Positions 13,861 through 25,350 of a stretch of 64,000 bases of DNA are shown here, one piece after another. A program made the translations under genes and the position numbers. Numbering within the stretch: the stretch's first letter is position 1; each line of letters opens with the position of its first letter. Source of the stretch: Stratiolaelaps scimitus. Lineage: Eukaryota; Arthropoda; Arachnida; Mesostigmata; Laelapidae. The stretch lies in the NCBI GenBank assembly GCA_019614645.1, contig JABWDB010000013.1, positions 6,959,501 through 7,023,500 on the forward strand. The letters are read 5' to 3'. The notes under the pieces are model-generated. The model did no database searches. It saw nothing but the letters and a program-made list of their open reading frames with translations, and was not told the DNA's origin.

Positions 13861-15362
13861 TCAATGTATAAGTTGCATACAACGCTCACTGGTGGTTCCG
13901 TTTCAGTGTGGTGATACAAAAGAGCAAATCGAATACATGAGCCTTTGCCCTGATTGCAGACACTCGTAGTGTTTCTCCATTTCAAGCACCTCGTCAACAA
14001 TTTCGATCCCCTTTCGGCCACAACCCGAAGCGCTGTTCGTGCTGTGGCTTGTGCTTTCCGCCAACCTTGTCGAGTTCGCCTCCGCAACCGTTATGTCTAC
14101 GCTTGCTATTGTCTTCCTACAATCATCGGTGACACCTCTCAACGTCACTTAAAATTGTGACCTACACTTCTGACTACACATCCCTGCAAGTGGATCAGCG
14201 TCCCCCTCAGATCGGGCATCACTTCATTGACGATCATGTGCCGTTCTCAATTCCTCCGCTCTCCCCCTCGTCGTTCGCACAAACTCAGCCAAACAGACAC
14301 AAACAAACGTTCGCCATCGCTGTTGCCATGTTGAGCTTATGGCGCTGTTGTTGCTATTACGCTGCGGTGCCTTGTCGTCGTCGGACCGCTAGCCTACTAC
14401 GATGATTATGTAACCCGCTGCTACGCGTTCGTTGCTGCTTGCCGGGAGCCGGTTGTCGTCTCGCCAGCAGAGCCTTCACGTCGTCTTCGTGCGTGAGAGA
14501 AGATCATTTCCAGTCGGCTACATCATCAGCGACAGCGATAGGATCTACGGTAGCAGCCGAGGCAGAAGCGACAGCATCGTTCAGCACGGCTCATGGCTCG
14601 TGGCTTCGTTCGTTGGCCAGCCATCGCTTGCTGCCTTCGTCGTTATTTCGTCGTCCTCCCAGAGGGTCAAAGTTTGCCAAGGGATAGCAGCGGTGGCGGT
14701 GCCAGCCAACGGCACACACTGCCACCGTCAACTGCGTCGGCGGCGGCGGCGGCGTCACTCCACGTCGCTCACCGCCATCTATATGTCGGTGTGTCCGCGT
14801 ATCACCCGCCTCCTCTTCTGGTGTGAGAGTCGGGAGAGCTCACATCTCCACTGATTTAACATCCAAACAGACCAAGCAGCAACGAGTCACAACCACCACC
14901 ACCGCCAACAACAGCAGCAACAGCAACAACAACAACGTCAACAAAAACAACTATCACAATAATAATAATGAGAATAAGAACAATGGAGCTTCTTCACTGC
15001 GAGCCATTGTCGGCGCCGCTGTGGCCGGTTGCTGAGGAGAAAGAAAATTACGTCTAATTGGCACACTGCTGCGGCTGCTGCTGCTGCTACTGAGTACAGC
15101 TACTACTCGGAAGGAGTGACCACTGTGATAAAAGAGCCTCGTCGTGGTAAAAGCACCGCCCGTCAATGGGGCCACTGGAGGGGGACAAGGCAACTGAATG
15201 AGTCACCACCAGCTACTACTATATTGTATTGTATATATACAGGCCTGCAGACCAGCCAGAAGAGGATACTCGTCGCCATCACCGTCATCTGTTCGTGGGC
15301 TGGCCGGCGACGAGTGCCGTGGCGATTCTTAGTGGCGTGGCCATCACTAAGATTCCGTTTAA

Positions 15363-15386
15363 ATATATATATATATATATATATAT
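15363..15386. repeat. (AT)12 microsatellite
   Basis: Twelve AT units in a spacer. Confidence 0.95.
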
Positions 15387-16232
15387 CCATCAGATGGTGG
15401 CTCATAGTTGTTTCTCCCGCTCTCTCTCTCCATCTGAAAATGACAAAGTTAACTGACCACCTATGATCGTTGACCGCACGTGATAGTCCCGTTAAAGCGC
15501 ATCGTGCGAGCGTACGCGCACCGCTGCGTACGCACGTTACTTATATTAGAGTTACATTTAACAACAAAAACAGACCGAGCTTGCTGAGCGTAATAAATAC
15601 CGTTATGCCGATAATCGTGCCCGGAATCATGCCCTCCCATGCTGTGTCTATCTCTGTATCTCTCTCACTTTACCGATATTTTGAGTAGATCTATAATTAC
15701 TCGAGACTAAGTTTTGTCGGTAAGAATGAACGCGAGTTGGGCCGAGATGCGCTGAAAGTCAGGGCGAAAAACATCGTCCTGATTGGTATGGCATGCTTCG
15801 TTGAGGTGCTGTGCTTGCCTTTAAAATCAAGATACAGCCAATTTTTGTCAATTGCAGCTGCGCTTACTATTGTCCTGATATCCGCTATACTGACTATAGC
15901 CAACAGACGCTGACACGCTGGCAGCAAATTGCCAAGCGGTATCTTATCGGGGCGTTGCATTGTCTTCCCTGACTTTACGCGGGCCGTTTTTTTTTAACTG
16001 TATCTCAGAGGAATCATTAGCAGAAGAGCTGCTACAGTGAATTGTGATGCAATGTATTCATCGTTAATTAGCACCGGCACCACGCTTATCAGTGCTATCT
16101 GCCTATCGGTGTGTATGTGTGTGTGTGTGTGTCTCAGTTCCTCTATCCGGTAGCGTGGGCGCCCTTCAAAAAATGAGAGGACCTTCAAATTCGCCCACTC
16201 GTCATGGCATTGCGTTCGTATCTATTACTGAT

Positions 16233-16276
16233 GATCTTCACCGTATATATATATATATATATATACGGTGAAGATC
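16233..16276. repeat. 44-bp perfect palindrome with (TA)11 core
   Basis: The arms GATCTTCACCG (16233-16243) and CGGTGAAGATC (16266-16276) are exact reverse complements, and the 22-bp core is pure TA and so also self-complementary. The whole block can form a cruciform or hairpin with no loop mismatch. It may mark an inverted duplication or an AT-expanded palindrome; no function is evident. Confidence 0.9.
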
Positions 16277-16522
16277 TATGTAATCAATCCTTAAATTAAC
16301 GATAATACAATCAACACCTTAGATAACGTGTTCATTTCAAACAAGGAGTACCGCCCCCCCCCCCACCCACCCGCAACAACGGCGCTGCTTTCCGCGTTCG
16401 ATTGTTGCTGTGCACCTGATCGCTCACTCATTTAGTTCATGCTTCAGTAATCCATTGAAATTGATTACATAATCCACGTCGCCTGCTTCACGCCTGCTCA
16501 CGCTGTCAATGAGACCAGCAGT

Positions 16523-16543
16523 AGCAGCAGCAGCAGCAGCAGC
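16523..16543 (+). repeat. (AGC)7 microsatellite
   Basis: Seven AGC units. No open frame with other coding features surrounds it. Confidence 0.9.
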
Positions 16544-17453
16544 AAGAACTAGCCGAGTAGGGCACAATCGAAACAATCTGGCACAGAAATCAACACAATT
16601 CGATCATTTGTCGACAGTTTTCCTTCCTCGCTCGCTCTTGTTCCCTCTACCAATCTCGTCGTTGGCATTTGCACACGGTACCGATTGCTCCCGTTGAGTA
16701 ATTAGGGGTACGACCATTTCCAACACAACAACAACAATAGCAGCAGCATCAACAAAATGGCGATATTGCACAAGCGTGGCGATGTGGGCGCGAAAAGCGT
16801 TCACAGTACGCGCACGTGAAACCATGAGCGATTTCGTCGGCTTGGCTGTCGATTAAACGCTCACTTGCTGGCCTGTATCTGTCAGTGAATGAGTGTGATA
16901 ACAAAACGGGGGAACTGGCGACATCTGGCTGACTCGGTGGATGCATGTAGGTTACTCAAAATTATGCCAATTATGGCTGGTAATTGGAATTTGTACTGGC
17001 TCATTTAAGCGGTAATTGCGTGGCTGCATAGATAGCTTACTCGTATGTACCGCTACTTACTATAATAATACTACTACTGCTACTGCTATTAAGATGCTAC
17101 GAATATTGTTTTGAATGAAAATTATCTAACACTCTAAATTGTTATATTATATATAATCTATAATAAGTCTGCTTGTTTGCTCTATGTCATACTCAGTGTG
17201 TGTGTAGGCAGTGACTCAATCCGAGGAAATTTCTGATCCAATCCATCATTCTGGCTCTGTTGAGCTATAGTCTATAGGACTGATCCTCTAGTAATCCTGC
17301 CGTGCCGTAGAATACATTTCAGATATATCCTACGGTAGCCCTATGACAATATTTACACGGGGTGGGAAATGCCCGCTGTGATCACCCATAAATGTTGCAG
17401 ATCTACCCAAATCAATGTCGAGAACGAGATAACAATGAACAACAACGATGTCA

Positions 17454-17516
17454 TAGCAATATAATCAATGATGACAAGGATTGCTTGAACCATTGTCATC
17501 ATTGATTATATTGCTA
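17454..17516. repeat. Perfect 24-bp inverted repeat with 15-nt loop
   Basis: The left arm 17454-17477 (starting TAGCAATATAATCAATGATG) and the right arm 17493-17516 are exact reverse complements, with the 15-nt spacer 17478-17492 between them. A transcript of either strand would fold into a 24-bp perfect hairpin. The stem is shorter and more perfect than a typical animal miRNA precursor. A recent fold-back or template-switch duplication is equally likely. Confidence 0.9.
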
Positions 17517-20249
17517 GCCATTCATTGCTTGAATGGAAATGACAGATAGATAGAGATGCAGGTGCTAACGATACAATTGTCGGTCGTGTGTACGTGTATG
17601 TTCCAGGTAAGCACGAATTCGAAATGAGTACACACATCAAAGGGCCCCTCTCATCGTGACGTGTCTGGGGTAGGCATCGTCTTGGTATGTTACGCATGTG
17701 GGACGATCTCCGGAACGAATAAATGGGACGGCTCTGTGCAGATGAATTGTCTGACGTTGAGCAGAGGTCGCACCGGTCAAATAGCAATGAATGGCGAAGT
17801 TGAGTTTCGATGCATGCCAACTTGTATCCGGTCATTGAATAAAACACGAAGAAATTCCTGATCAGAGACGGTACGCCATGAATCTTCCACCGTTCGATAA
17901 CGATAAGATAATAACGAGTGACACACGAACCGTGCAGTATACGATCGCGGCCGTCATCCAGGCAGAGAAATAGAAACATGAAAATGAATAATAGACACGA
18001 ATGCGGAGATCACCATCGCTAGCGTCACTGATCAATAAATAAAGAAAGACAGGCAGGCAGGATAAAGGGAGACGAGTTGATTATTGAGCGTTCGTTTGCT
18101 GTCGGATACTGAACAGCGGGTTGCTTGAGGAATACTTGTGATTTACTCAAGGCTGCCCATGGGTCTTGGGCAACTTTCATTTGGTTAGTACCATGGAAGA
18201 CCCATTAATATGAATGAGGCTCAGAATGACGTTCCTGCAGCGGCAGAAAAAAGACGACGTCTGAGATAAAGACATTTGTATGTTCAGTCAAAAGTTGAAT
18301 CCACAAATCTTAAGCGAATCGTCAGTACATCTAAACGCAGCGCCTCCCTTTGACTCGAACGTTGAAGAGCAGACAGAGCAGTGGGAGATGGCGCGAATCG
18401 TATCTATTCTACGCTTCTCCAGAAGAAGAAGAAGAACAACAACAACAACAGCAACAAGAAAATAGTGAATTAGTCATAGACAACTATAGCGCTTCGAGGG
18501 GCAGGAGCTGCCGTCAGCTCCCATCAGCTGCGGGCGCGGCGTTGCCCCCCCCGCGATGTCAATAGGGCGAGATGATGACTACCCTGCCTTACCCCCAACT
18601 ACCGGGTGTGCTTTCGTTTCCGTTAGCGGAGTGAAACAAAGACGCACGACGCAGGCGATTTGATAGACGCCAACTGTCCCGAGATTAACAGCGACAACAG
18701 AACGGCAGCTGCAGCTGCAGCAACGCAGTCAATGCAGTGGCCGAGGCCGCAGCAGCAGCAGCAACAACATCAATGCACCACGCGTTTACCTCGCTTTGCA
18801 CGGACGTACGATCGACGTCCTATAATTATATAGGGATGCGATGATGGAGGAGAGGAGAGAAAGATGAAGGGACCACAAACAAGAAAAGGAAACACAGAGC
18901 TGACGCGAGGTAACACATTGGGGCTGGTGAGCGAGTGAGCTGTTGACGCGGGCGCGGGGTCGGGCAAGCACCAACGCGCAATTTTAACCCAGGAACAATC
19001 GGCATCAGTATCCGCGTGCGTCTGTTGACTTGTAATGGTAGGCAAATGGTGGTGGCTGGCTGGCTGGCTGGCTGGCATCTAATCGTGTGTTACTGGTACT
19101 GCTGGTGCTGGCGCTGCGATGTTGTTGCTCGTTGCTGTTATTTCTGATGACCAACAACAAAACTACAATCAATGAACAGACGGATAGAGCGATACATTGA
19201 TAACTGTAAACAGCTAAACGAGCTGCAACATGACGTTCATTGTTGCCGCTATGGCCTGTGTTCACTTTGTATCGTAACATTGTGGCAACATCATCATCAG
19301 CAGCAGCAGCAGCAGTAATCCCAGAAAAAACACGAAGAGAATAAACGGGAGAGAGGAGACGAGCTCTGCGGTGGCCAGGCTAGGTCAGTGTGTAGACACT
19401 GCCGTGAACAGAAACGGTATCGGTTGGTGAAGATTGCCAAAGGAGGAATAGTGATTGGGTTCGGCTCGGCTTGGCCAGGGGCAGCCTGACTGACCGAGCG
19501 GGCAGGAGGGCGACCACCCACTCAATGGACACCTTGATCCAACGATCAGAAGTGGCACGAGCCAGCTGGCCAGCTTATGCCACCCAACCTGCTGCGTTCC
19601 GAGTGAAACTGAGCCAGGCTATGTATTGACCTATTGATCTTCAGATCTATTGGATCTTCACGTCGACTCACGTTCACGCTGTGGACTTAGATCATTTGGC
19701 ACATCGGCAGATCACAACTCTATCGAATGATTCAATACGGTACAGTATTTGATTAGTTGACCGAACTCTTAGTGGTTCTTAGTGGACGCTTAAGTTCTCG
19801 TTTAAGCAACAGGAGCTTCACAAGCTACTGAACAATTGGAGCGTAGATGATCAAAATGTATATACATTATGCAATAACCACGGAAAATATCACAGTACAC
19901 AATAAATATTGGAACATATCACTGTCACACAACAGCTATGAAGCTTGACACATTTCATCCCAGTTACAACGGCAGCATCGCAGTTATAACTCTTGCTAGA
20001 AGACAGAAATTGATAATGAATACACAGTTCATATCATGATCGGCATACGTGTTCTACAAATTCTTTCTTCCATTTTCGCATTGTTCTAAGTAAACGAACC
20101 TCCGGAAGGTGCGAGCGCTAGGCTGTTGGCAGTCGTACGCTAGATCGTGTAAGGAAATTCTGAACGAGGTAGAGGCGGCGATTAGAGCAGTTATCATATC
20201 ATAATCAAATGTTTATTCTCGGAACTGCAATATACATACATATGCTTAA
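17517..20249. other. No supported gene
   Basis: The stretch contains short CAA/CAG runs (18425-18465, 18750-18775, 19295-19316) and a GGCT tandem at 19054-19075. At 17604 a CAG followed by GTAAGC could be read as either a donor or an acceptor, with no convincing partner. I see no coding evidence. Confidence 0.55.
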
Positions 20250-20960
20250 GTTCTCGGTAAAAAAAAAAGTAAAAAGGTTGTAAAAAAGGTAAAAAGGTTG
20301 ATTGCACCTCGTTTGGCTATTGCCATTTGACGCAAATGTGTAACCTCAACGCAGTCGAGCAGAATGTGAAGTCGAACAGCCAATACAATATGTACATATA
20401 TACACCACATCCACTGTGTATGTTAGTATTAGTAAATCATCAAAATAATCATAAGTTAGTTCCTGTTGCCGTCTTAAGCGCACGCAAATTAACACGCATT
20501 ATATACCTATCAGTCCTTCCCCACCAAATACCTCCCCACTTCACAGGCAAACTTTTTAGCTGTAGTGAGGGAACGAATCTCGCGAGGGAGCGAGCCCCAG
20601 ACGAACGGTAGATGATAAGGTAAGGCACGGCGGCTAGACTCTTTGATGGCAAATTTGATGGTTAAAGGTGGTGTTTATCAGAAAAGCGATCTCACGCGGA
20701 ATTCGACCTCTCATAGTGTTAAATACATGAGAGGTGGCATGCAGGCAACGCACTCTATCGTCAGAGAGCAATCCGTTGCAAGCATACAGACTTTTCACCG
20801 AGACTCTGCGGCCCTTGCCAAATGCGGCTCTCAGCGCATCACCTTTGGGTTATCTAAGCGCTGTGCGTTATTCCTAGGTGACCATCACCCCAAACGGGAA
20901 GTACATAGCATGATAGCCGGTAGCGATACACCCCAACAACATCTGCATGAGTAATATTGA
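20250..20960 (-). mobile_element. Non-LTR retrotransposon remnant, 3' end
   Basis: On the minus strand, 20676-20510 reads, after frame loss upstream, as a basic, proline- and leucine-rich stretch: SSRRALPYHLPFVWGSLPRE, then IRSL, then a Lys/Phe/Tyr-rich end and a TGA stop at 20512-20510. The pattern of a W or G followed by SLP, an acidic or basic residue, I and RSL, then KF and YL near the stop, is the usual C-terminal signature of LINE-type reverse-transcriptase proteins. Past the stop lie about 240 bp of 3' sequence and a pyrimidine-rich tandem tail built of CCTTTTTAC-like units (20255-20300). Stops and frame changes upstream of 20676 show that it is dead. The 5' boundary near 20960 is uncertain, and the clade cannot be named. 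Confidence 0.5.
20510..20676 (-). pseudogene. Retrotransposon ORF2 C-terminus fragment
   Basis: These are about 55 codons ending in TGA with the LINE C-terminal pattern described for the enclosing element. The reading is interrupted by stops immediately upstream (at about 20677-20690), so only the extreme end survives in one frame. No reverse-transcriptase or endonuclease catalytic motif is present. Confidence 0.45.
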
Positions 20961-22322
20961 GCCGTGTAAGCAGACCCTCCTAGCTTCAATTATATTGGCA
21001 ATCTTCTGATGTTACTATCAATTGATGATAATAATGAGAATTACAGGCGTCACTTATATGAGGTGAGGTATAATATATTAGCCTCGTGTGTGTGTGCATC
21101 AGACTGAAGTATCGAGCCATCGTGGCCGTCAGGTATTCGATGTGTATACGAGTAAATATAGTTAGCTCAGTAAATTTGAAACTTAAAAAATGCTCTGCCC
21201 CGGGACGCGTCCCCAGTGACAGTTGCCCACTTAATTAATGAGTCCGAAGTGCAAATTGAACGAAGGGACAATCCAAATAACAACAAGTGAATTATTCTAG
21301 TTCAAAGAGACAGCATTCCGTCTCAGCGGTTCCACTCGCTGTAACCGAAGACATTTCTCTAAAACGACGTCCTGATAAGGCGACATCGTAGCTACGAAGG
21401 CAATGGTCTGTCGCTGTCCATTGCAGCAACGTCTGCACCGGCTGGCTCCCAACGAACAAATCCTTCCCATTCATAGTAATCATCTGCTCCACTCAACTCC
21501 TTTGTTCAAAATTCTCAACAGAACACACACACACACACACATATAGATCATGCGTGGTGATGTTGTAGTGTCGCCATTTGTCCTTGTTCCTATGTGATAA
21601 GCTTGTCGGTGCAGGGCGACATCCGGCAGGCCATGTCAGCCCAAAGGACGTTTGCGGCGTCACCAGCCGGTGCTGTGCTCTGCTGTGGGGAGCGGGGGAG
21701 GGGTTCGTTTGTCTGTGCGCCGGAGCGTCTGTGTTGCGCGGCTTTTTTTCATTGGATCTGAATAAAATCCCACCCATCGTATAGCAGATGTAGAGACGAT
21801 ATTGTTTTGTACATGTTAACCGTTTCGGCCCACCGAGACGCTCGGTACGTTGGGCGTTTTCCAGTAGCAGCCGCAGATAATGCGGTAGCACCGGCCACAA
21901 CATCTATACGAGTATGTGCAAGAACACAACTGGTGATGTCCTTTAACGACCTTGAGATCGATCTACCGGTGGTGTCACGAACCATGAAGGAACGGGGGTT
22001 TGGTTGATTGGGTGGTTACGCCGTTCGTTGGCTTCGTTCCGCGTGGGGTGATCGAAGGAGTCAATCGTCCTCGGTTTAAGACACAAGCGAATGAGAATGA
22101 GAATTGACGGATGCGTCATCTGCCACAATATATTCTACGATGTACTGCCGAGTGACATAAGTGTATGAGCTGAGGAGCTTTTGTCATTGTTATTTTTAGC
22201 TATGTATTATAAGTATATATATATATATATACAAATTTTCCGGGCTGACCCACAGCTAACATTTAACGTCCACGGTACTGCTTTTGGCATTGCTTCATAA
22301 CTATATATATATATATATGTAT
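20961..22322. other. No supported gene
   Basis: The stretch has a short CA run at 21521-21541 and (AT)n tracts at about 22214-22231 and 22302-22318. The minus-strand frames at 21292-21492 and 21749-21985 look protein-like in composition but have no domain and no consistent exon boundaries, so I do not call them. Confidence 0.5.
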
Positions 22323-22327
22323 TATTT

Positions 22328-22350
22328 GGCTGACCCAAAAAATGACGCAC
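22328..22350 (+). repeat. Mariner terminal inverted repeat, left
   Basis: It starts GGCTGACCC, then six A and TGACGCAC. It pairs with the right repeat with one A fewer and a few mismatches beyond TGAC. A TA-rich tract lies just outside. Confidence 0.85.
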
Positions 22351-22473
22351 ATAAATTCCAATATCGGCTAAGTAAGTGAGTTAAAACAGAGATTTTTTAG
22401 TATGAGATGGAGGTATTCAACTGATTTAGTTTGGCCCCAGAGTTTTGGCAGCCTTCTGACGTCTAGGTATGCA

Positions 22474-23198
22474 CTATTTCCCATTTATAACTTCGTTATT
22501 TAAGGCCTCTCGGGTCAAATCGATGTTTGCATACCTTTGGCCACCTATAGCCCTCTTTAATTGATGGAATTGATCTTTTTCCGGTCCCCTAAACAGGCTG
22601 ACCCATGTCTCGTCCACTGCAACGGTATGCTCCAAGCGACTGTTCGGGGCCCGCTGCGTGACATACAAGAGAGCTTAAGCATTGTGAAATTGCAGCCCCT
22701 TTAATAAACCAACGAAGCTTTACCTTTACCTTTACTCTTTTGCTGCCTATATGTCTTCAAATTGTCTCGCGAACACTCCTCGCGCATTTTCAGTTGGCCA
22801 AGACCAAGTTCATGAGGGACCCACTTTGCATTTTTTTTCTGCAACCTCAGATTATTTTTAATAATTCGACGACATTGCACGAGGCACGCCAATTTTAGCC
22901 GACAAAGTCCTCAATGACCACGCTCTAGTTTCCTCAAAAGCGTTTTCGGTCATCTCGATCCGTTCGTCGAGTCGAGACTCGGGAAGAGGTGGGCGCCCTC
23001 GATGTTCATTAATGTCCCAGTCGTCTTGCCTAAACTGCTCACACCAACGGTACACCCTCGTCAACTCAGGGCATTATGGCCGTGCACATTAACCAACCTT
23101 CGATGGATTTCAGCTGGACATTACTTCTCTTGAAACATAAACCTGACACTTTCCTTGTGCGAATGCAAGTCTGAGGGATCTGGTCCGCCGGTTGCCAT
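22474..23198 (-). pseudogene. Broken mariner transposase
   Basis: A start ATG lies at 23198. The N-terminal part shows the paired helix-turn-helix region (CPAEIHRRLV, then ALS at 23120-23070, then RVYRWCEQFRQ at 23058-23026). The mariner motif WVPHEL lies at 22823-22806, and the first catalytic aspartate in VAVDETWVS at about 22620-22598. Immediately after DETWVS the reading jumps to the C-terminal GGQRYANIDLTREAL region. The segment that should carry the second and third catalytic aspartates (the D34D triad with its NARPH and YSPDLAP motifs) is missing. There is an in-frame TAA at 23123-23121, a frameshift near 23065, another between about 22890 and 22860, and an insertion at about 22630-22735. 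It is a clear pseudogene. The subfamily is not assigned. Confidence 0.85.
22665..22734 (+). mobile_element. Retrotransposon 3' tail nested in mariner, copy B
   Basis: The sequence AAGAGAGCTTAAGCATTGTG, then AATAAACC, then (TTTACC)n interrupts the transposase between the NLKTYRQQKS segment and the DETW segment. It matches the block at 6249-6316 at about 87% identity by eye. It is a 5'-truncated insertion of a retrotransposon end, later than the mariner. Sequence on its low-coordinate side (22630-22664) may also belong to it, because it resembles 6366-6376 beside copy A. I see no clear target-site duplication. Confidence 0.65.
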
Positions 23199-23330
23199 TT
23201 CGAACGCCCAACGAAAGCCGAATGCTAGCACCGCCTACTTGCTAATTGTTGTGTCTTACTACCTGCCAAATTTGAATCCAAACCGACCAGTAATAAGCGC
23301 AATACGGCATAATACGCAACAACGATGGCA

Positions 23331-23351
23331 GTGTCATTTTTTTGGGTCAGC

Positions 23352-23353
<2 letters not shown>
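23331..23353 (-). repeat. Mariner terminal inverted repeat, right
   Basis: Reverse complement of the left repeat, with seven A rather than six after GGCTGACCC. The flank is TAATATAT and a long (AT)n. Confidence 0.85.

Positions 23354-23383
<30 letters not shown>
23354..23383. repeat. (AT)15 microsatellite flanking mariner
   Basis: About fifteen AT units abut the right end of the mariner. The left end has a similar tract at 22302-22318, so the element probably inserted into one pre-existing TA repeat. Confidence 0.9.
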
Positions 23384-23386
<3 letters not shown>

Positions 23387-25328
23387 GCGTACACGTAATA
23401 ACCTTTCAAAAAGCCCTTCTATTGAACCATTTCGTCGTGCATAGTCGACACGGGCAGCTGTATGATATTTCGTTGAATTCAGAAGTTGCTACGTTGCTGT
23501 TTGTGTGCATGCATCAAGTTGTTCATACGGCAAACACAAGTGGATTTTGTTGTCGCTTATTGATTGTGCTGTTTTACTAAAAACGCTTTAACAAAATGAC
23601 AAAGAAAAAGCTCAAGGATTTCGTTTCTCTGTGGAACACACCGTCTTTGCGCTCATTTTTTTTAGAGAATTCACTCGGCCCCTATTCGTTTCTATGGGCT
23701 CGTGCAGCCCACAGGGTAGCTCATTGTTTGTACGAGCTCATCAGTTAAGTAGGCTATTTTATTAGCTTATTAGCAAAATGTATATAGGTCCATATATTTT
23801 CTTATATTTTACCGCAGAGATCCTTCGCGTCTCCCAATATCTCCTACTAAGGTACCGCCCATCAGTGATCAAGGCCAGTCTATAAAGTTGATTTGCTAAA
23901 GTCAACAATCCGAGGACCCGCATACACAACACGTAATCGAATGTAACAGCATCCAGTCTTGCCAAAGCACCGAAAGTGAAGTACGGGTTTGTCATACGTT
24001 TATCGTTGTCTTGCTTGTTGTCGTTGTAGCTGTTGTCATTAAAAATGTTCAAATAGCAAAAAAGCAACGGCACCGCTTGTAGGTCTCCACCAATCGAGCA
24101 ATACTATACATAAATACTAAACCACCGATCTAGATTGAAAATCGACTGGGACTGCAGCGCATTGAGTACTCGATCCATTCGAAGGATAGCTACTGCATTC
24201 GCGTATCACAATCGCATACTTATCCCATACTTGGCGTGTGAGTCTGTACGCGTTCTGGTGCTTTGTCCTGTCGTATTTTGTCCGTTGCCTGCACCTCTCA
24301 TTCGCACGATATCATGCGCTCACGATGGCTGCCAGCATCAATACCAGACAGACACGGAGCAAGGCATCGATTGGGTCTCGGGACTGGATTGAACTGAAGA
24401 AAAATTACATGAATTTCGTTACTACATTTGTATCACAGAAATAGGCATATGTTCCTATTCCGCTGTCAGAAGGCAAATAAAATAAAGGCCACCTCCAGCA
24501 AGAAAACGCAAGACGCGCAAGAACGATCCATCCAGTGGTAGATGATTAGTGGTGGCCTTAATTTCAGCTAATAATCTTTAATCGAATTAATAAGCTTCGT
24601 TTAAACTGACGGCGGGTAGCGTTCGAGGTAGGCGGTGTCTGGGCCACACAAGTTCGCACAGGTGGTGTAGTTCGCTGCTTCAATGAAGTGCGCTGCAAAG
24701 GTGAGCATCTGTCATCGGCAATACGCACGGTAGCAGCGTTGGTTTGGTCGCACTGTCTGGTGGCGTTGCGCGAGGTCCATTGAAACCAACCGCCTTCAGC
24801 AAGTTGGTTGAAGGCTCGCTCACGACTTCGATTGACGCGGTGGATAGCCTAATCTACCCACGAGCTCTCCATGAGCGTAGGTTCTCTACCGCGTAGGTTC
24901 AACCCCACCCAAGCATTCACATCTACCGATCCGATCGGATAAAATTCGTAATTCAAAGAAATTGAGTCTGCAGCTGCTCTAGCAGCAGCATCGGCGGCGA
25001 AACAGCATAACATGGACAGACGCCAGCCAGTGATTCCGTTAAGCGAATATCGACCCTGATAGCCGGACGGCTGTGATATCAATGCAATATCTAGAATTGT
25101 TTCTACTGCTCATTGTCTCAAACGCGCCGAGAGAGATACAGACCGAGGGATAGACAGGCACCCCGCGATAGACGCTTTAAAATCTATGAGCAGATTTGTG
25201 ACGTAAGGGATTCGTAACGGGAGACGCACGCACAATGGCTCACAAACGAATATCGTATGCGATTGTGTGAAACGCGAATGACATCGACTCGAGGTAGCGA
25301 GGTCGTGGGGCATTGCAGCAGATACGGC

Positions 25329-25350
25329 TTGTAATTCAATTGAATTACAA
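25329..25350. repeat. 22-bp perfect palindrome
   Basis: The half-site TTGTAATTCAA is followed directly by its reverse complement. It has no spacer and is AT-rich. It could be chance or a dimeric protein-binding site; there is no further evidence. Confidence 0.8.

Larger units (their letters stand above)
22323..23355 (-). mobile_element. Degenerate mariner DNA transposon
   Basis: Terminal inverted repeats are visible: GGCTGACCCAAAAAATGACG (22328-22347) at one end, and on the other strand GGCTGACCC followed by seven A and TGACAC (23353-23332). TA-rich microsatellites flank both ends (22302-22318 and 23354-23383), in keeping with the TA target of the Tc1/mariner superfamily. The transposase runs on the minus strand. 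At about 1.03 kb the element is shorter than the roughly 1.3 kb of complete mariners and carries an internal deletion, frameshifts and a nested retrotransposon tail, so it cannot encode an active transposase. Mobilisation in trans is conceivable if a related enzyme exists elsewhere in the genome. Confidence 0.9.

Noticed and set aside
20567..20621. Apparent plus-strand exon between CTGTAG and GTAAGG
   Set aside because: All three frames contain stops, and the sequence is better explained as the reverse strand of the retrotransposon C-terminus.
21292..21985. Two protein-like minus-strand frames
   Set aside because: Composition looks natural, but more than one frame over the same bases does, and no exon boundaries agree in phase.
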